DNA of 64,000 bases from positions 5,141,501-5,205,500 of the forward strand of contig NZ_CP150265.1 in assembly GCF_037976325.1 (NCBI RefSeq), given 5' to 3'. This stretch comes from Paenibacillus sp. FSL K6-3182 (GTDB lineage Bacteria > Bacillota > Bacilli > Paenibacillales > Paenibacillaceae). The notes under the pieces are model-generated. The model was not told the origin of the DNA and did not search any database. It saw only the letters and a program-made list of their open reading frames with translations. Made by a program: the position numbers and the translations under genes. Of this stretch, positions 62,112-64,000 are shown piece after piece. Position 1 is the first letter of the stretch. Each line of letters opens with the position of its first letter.

Positions 62112-62543
62112 TTGTCGATATTAGAACAGCTAGTCACTAGCTTTATAGCTTCAGCAGCCTTCGGCCTCATCTTCAACGTACCGAAGCGAACGCTTGTGCA
62201 CTGCGGCGTTGTTGGCATGATAGGCTGGTTCATTTATATTTCCTGCACAGAGCTGTCGCTGGATACCATTCCTGCGACGTTAATTGCTGCTTTTATCGTA
62301 ACCGTAGTGAGCCAGCTATTCTCAAAGCTATACAAAACGCCCATCATCGTCTTCAGCGTATCCGGCATTATTCCATTAGTTCCCGGCGGACTCGCCTACG
62401 ATGCTATGAGAAACGTCGTGGAAGACAATTATGACATTGCCGTGCAGCTAGCCGTAAAAGCATTCATGCTCTCAGGAGCCATTGCAATTGGCCTTATTTT
62501 CTCAGAGGTCGTCAATCAGCTCATCCGTAAAACGGAACGTTAG
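62112..62543 (+). CDS. ThrE-type threonine/serine exporter, C-terminal half
   Basis: A 143-residue membrane protein with about four helices, of the DUF3815/ThrE-C type. SFIASAAFGLIFNVPKRTLVHCGVVGMIGWFIYI and VSGIIPLVPGGLAYDAMRNVVEDNYDIAVQLAVKAFMLSGAIAIGLIFSE match the family. The start is TTG 62112, 9 bases after GGAGG. It sits about 120 bases after the N-terminal half and most likely forms a complex with it. Confidence 0.9.
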   Translation: MSILEQLVTSFIASAAFGLIFNVPKRTLVHCGVVGMIGWFIYISCTELSLDTIPATLIAAFIVTVVSQLFSKLYKTPIIVFSVSGIIPLVPGGLAYDAMRNVVEDNYDIAVQLAVKAFMLSGAIAIGLIFSEVVNQLIRKTER

Positions 62544-62549
62544 CATAAT

Positions 62550-63401
62550 TTATTGAGATGGAATCGAATACCTGGAACGCAATATATTAGCCATTTCTAT
62601 GATTTGTTCTTTTGTCGGCATTACAAGCTTCGACTCTGCTTCTCTCATACCCGCTTCCGTCTGCTGCGAAGCTATGACTCGTTTGACCGCTTTGACAAAA
62701 GCATCTCCGGCTCCTGCGCCAAGCGGTGTCAATTGCTCCAAACTAGCCGTGCTTTCAGCAGCCACAAGCGGATAATCGTTTTCGTTTTCCCCCTGCGCAG
62801 CTTTATCATAGAAGGATCGAACGAAGCTGGCCCGCTCCTGGCCAGATCCATCCGCTACAATAAAAGCTTGTACAATAAAGGCATGCGTCTGCCGACGCTG
62901 TGCGATTCCGCAAAACTTATACCCGCCAATGCTCAAATCAAATTCGCCAGGACAATAAGCGCCTTTGATTTCCCCTTTATCTACCTTGCAGCTCGTCTCC
63001 TGTAATGCATGACGAATCAGCCCATACATTTTTTCAAAATCATCATGAAAATGAAAGGAGTCCAACGCCTTTTTCGGCATGATCAGCGATATATTAATGA
63101 CCCCCAAATCAAGCGGTACCGCAGCTCCTCCCGAATTGCGCACAGCAGTAGACCAGCCTTCCGATTGAAGAGCCATTTCAGCGTTGGCAGCGCCTGGCAA
63201 TCGGCTGTCGCGCAGTCCCATAACAAATGCTCTTGGGTGTCGCCAAATATGGCAAATGGCTGGACCTCCCTGCCCTGTTTTTCTGCAAAGCAGCTCATCC
63301 AGCGCAAATGGATATAACACATCTAATTCATCCAGCTCATTCATGCGGTCGAGCAGCAGCACATTTTCCAAACCATAATCCCTTATTGAATCCCGTTCCA
63401 T
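62550..63401 (-). CDS. lipL: octanoyl-[GcvH]:protein N-octanoyltransferase
   Basis: A 283-residue amidotransferase that moves octanoyl or lipoyl groups from GcvH to E2 subunits in Bacillota lipoate assembly. FALDELLCRKTG (about residues 32-43), WRHPRAFVMGLRDSRLPG, VRNSGGAAVPLDLGVINISLIMP (about residues 88-110) and KGAYCPGEFDLSIGGYKFCGIAQRR (about residues 145-169) match LipL; the Cys in AYCPG is the acyl-thioester residue. It is convergent with the ThrE pair, with 6 bases between stops. LipM or LplA are less likely from the CPG motif context. Confidence 0.9.
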   Translation of the reverse strand: MERDSIRDYGLENVLLLDRMNELDELDVLYPFALDELLCRKTGQGGPAICHIWRHPRAFVMGLRDSRLPGAANAEMALQSEGWSTAVRNSGGAAVPLDLGVINISLIMPKKALDSFHFHDDFEKMYGLIRHALQETSCKVDKGEIKGAYCPGEFDLSIGGYKFCGIAQRRQTHAFIVQAFIVADGSGQERASFVRSFYDKAAQGENENDYPLVAAESTASLEQLTPLGAGAGDAFVKAVKRVIASQQTEAGMREAESKLVMPTKEQIIEMANILRSRYSIPSQ

Positions 63402-63575
63402 ATGTCGTCCAACCCTCTCTGCTAATCCCTTACTCCGTATACTTGCTAAGTTATATCTATTTTAACGATAAATGAGCAATCGCGCATCATTTATACCGCT
63501 CCCTTATTGCTAATGGTGAAAGCATTCACTACAATAAGGATATTGTCATGCAGCGCCAAGGGGGTAACATTAGAT
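63402..63575. other. divergent intergenic region
   Basis: The 174-base region between lipL and a cupin/AraC-type gene carries both promoters. No strong palindrome was seen. Confidence 0.4.
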
Positions 63576-64000
63576 TTGGAAGCAATAAATGAAAAAGTCG
63601 CATACGAAAACCCATTGCTGTCGCTGCGCGTTTTTCGCCCCATTCGCAGTCTGGACGGTTATACAAACTGGCATTATCATAAACAGGTTGAGCTGCTGCT
63701 CATTCTTGAGGGTGAGCTGGACGTTTACGTCGATGAAGAAAGCTTTCACCTGACGTCTGGCGACATCGTGCTTATCGGAGCTTCGGAGCTGCACTCCGAT
63801 CGCAGCCATAACTTGCTCGATTATATTGTGCTTCAATTCGATCTGGAACCGTTTTTTGATCAAAGCACGATTCCCTATATGCGGTACTTCTCAGAAACCC
63901 AAACACCGCTCAGTAAAGCGAATTATATTTTCCAAGAAAACAACACGGCAAAGCAGCAAGCTGTCTCTTACATTCATCAGCTATTGCACGAGACGACTCA
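63576..64000 (+). CDS. AraC-type regulator, N-terminal cupin part (cut by window end)
   Basis: From TTG 63576 (AAGGGGG 9 bases upstream) the frame stays open to the window end for at least 141 codons: EKVAYENPLLSLRVFRPIRS, then LDGYTNWHYHKQVELLLILEGELDVYVDEESFHLTSGDIVLIGASELHSD. This is the arabinose-binding-type cupin of AraC regulators, with HYHKQVELLLI typical of that domain. The DNA-binding domain would lie beyond the window, so the family call rests on the sensing domain only. An ATG frame in another phase at 63589 is not coding. Confidence 0.8.
   Translation, partial: MEAINEKVAYENPLLSLRVFRPIRSLDGYTNWHYHKQVELLLILEGELDVYVDEESFHLTSGDIVLIGASELHSDRSHNLLDYIVLQFDLEPFFDQSTIPYMRYFSETQTPLSKANYIFQENNTAKQQAVSYIHQLLHETT

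Noticed and set aside
63589..63863. Frame beginning ATGAAAAAGTCGCATACG after lipL, and the antisense 97-codon frame 63570-63863
   Set aside because: Another phase (TTG 63576) gives a cupin/AraC domain and remains open to the window end; these two are its shadows.

Overview
The window looks like a chromosomal segment of a spore-forming Bacillota bacterium of the Paenibacillus type. This is inferred from gene content, not from a database search: an alpha/beta-type small acid-soluble spore protein, the polA-mutM-ytaF-coaE block and nrdR, lipL, a GH42/AraC pair, a very large secreted protein with three SLH domains, AGGAGG-type ribosome binding sites, and mixed use of ATG, GTG and TTG starts.

Two halves differ in character. 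From 1 to about 40.4 kb is a mosaic of small accessory modules. In order these are: an SDR/MarR pair with paired operators; a TetR regulator beside an SRPBCC gene broken by one stop codon; a flavin/B6-flavoured operon (PNPOx-like protein, YggS, BenE-type carrier) convergent with a MocR regulator; a truncated response regulator; a DUF1569 gene; a plant-polysaccharide locus (GH127 arabinofuranosidase, sugar ABC transporter, AraC) facing a 2732-residue SLH surface protein; an ECF sigma/anti-sigma pair; a BlaI/M56 pair; a decayed IS150-type element; a MarR/DUF3238/azoreductase island; a cluster of immunity-like genes (SUFU, DUF4303, DUF4265-like) without toxins; and a TetR-controlled FtsX-type ABC exporter. 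Degenerate tRNA fragments, mostly tRNA-Ala, lie between these modules. Nearly all point the same way as the one intact tRNA-Ala(GGC) at 40280-40356, and most are followed by a hairpin terminator.

From about 40.4 kb to the end is mainly housekeeping: nrdR, an SASP gene, the polA operon, a c-di-GMP synthesis/breakdown pair, the pst-phoU phosphate operon, a soluble CBS/chemoreceptor-like protein, GH42 with a divergent AraC regulator, an M20 peptidase, a split ThrE-type exporter, lipL, and the start of another cupin/AraC-type gene cut by the window end.

The strongest unexplained structures are a 113-bp tandem array (59208-59931) whose units each hold a long stem-loop and a 20-bp perfect palindrome, and the tRNA-Ala relic series, which suggests repeated integration or recombination at one tRNA locus. 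No integrase, CRISPR array, rRNA gene or complete insertion sequence was found.
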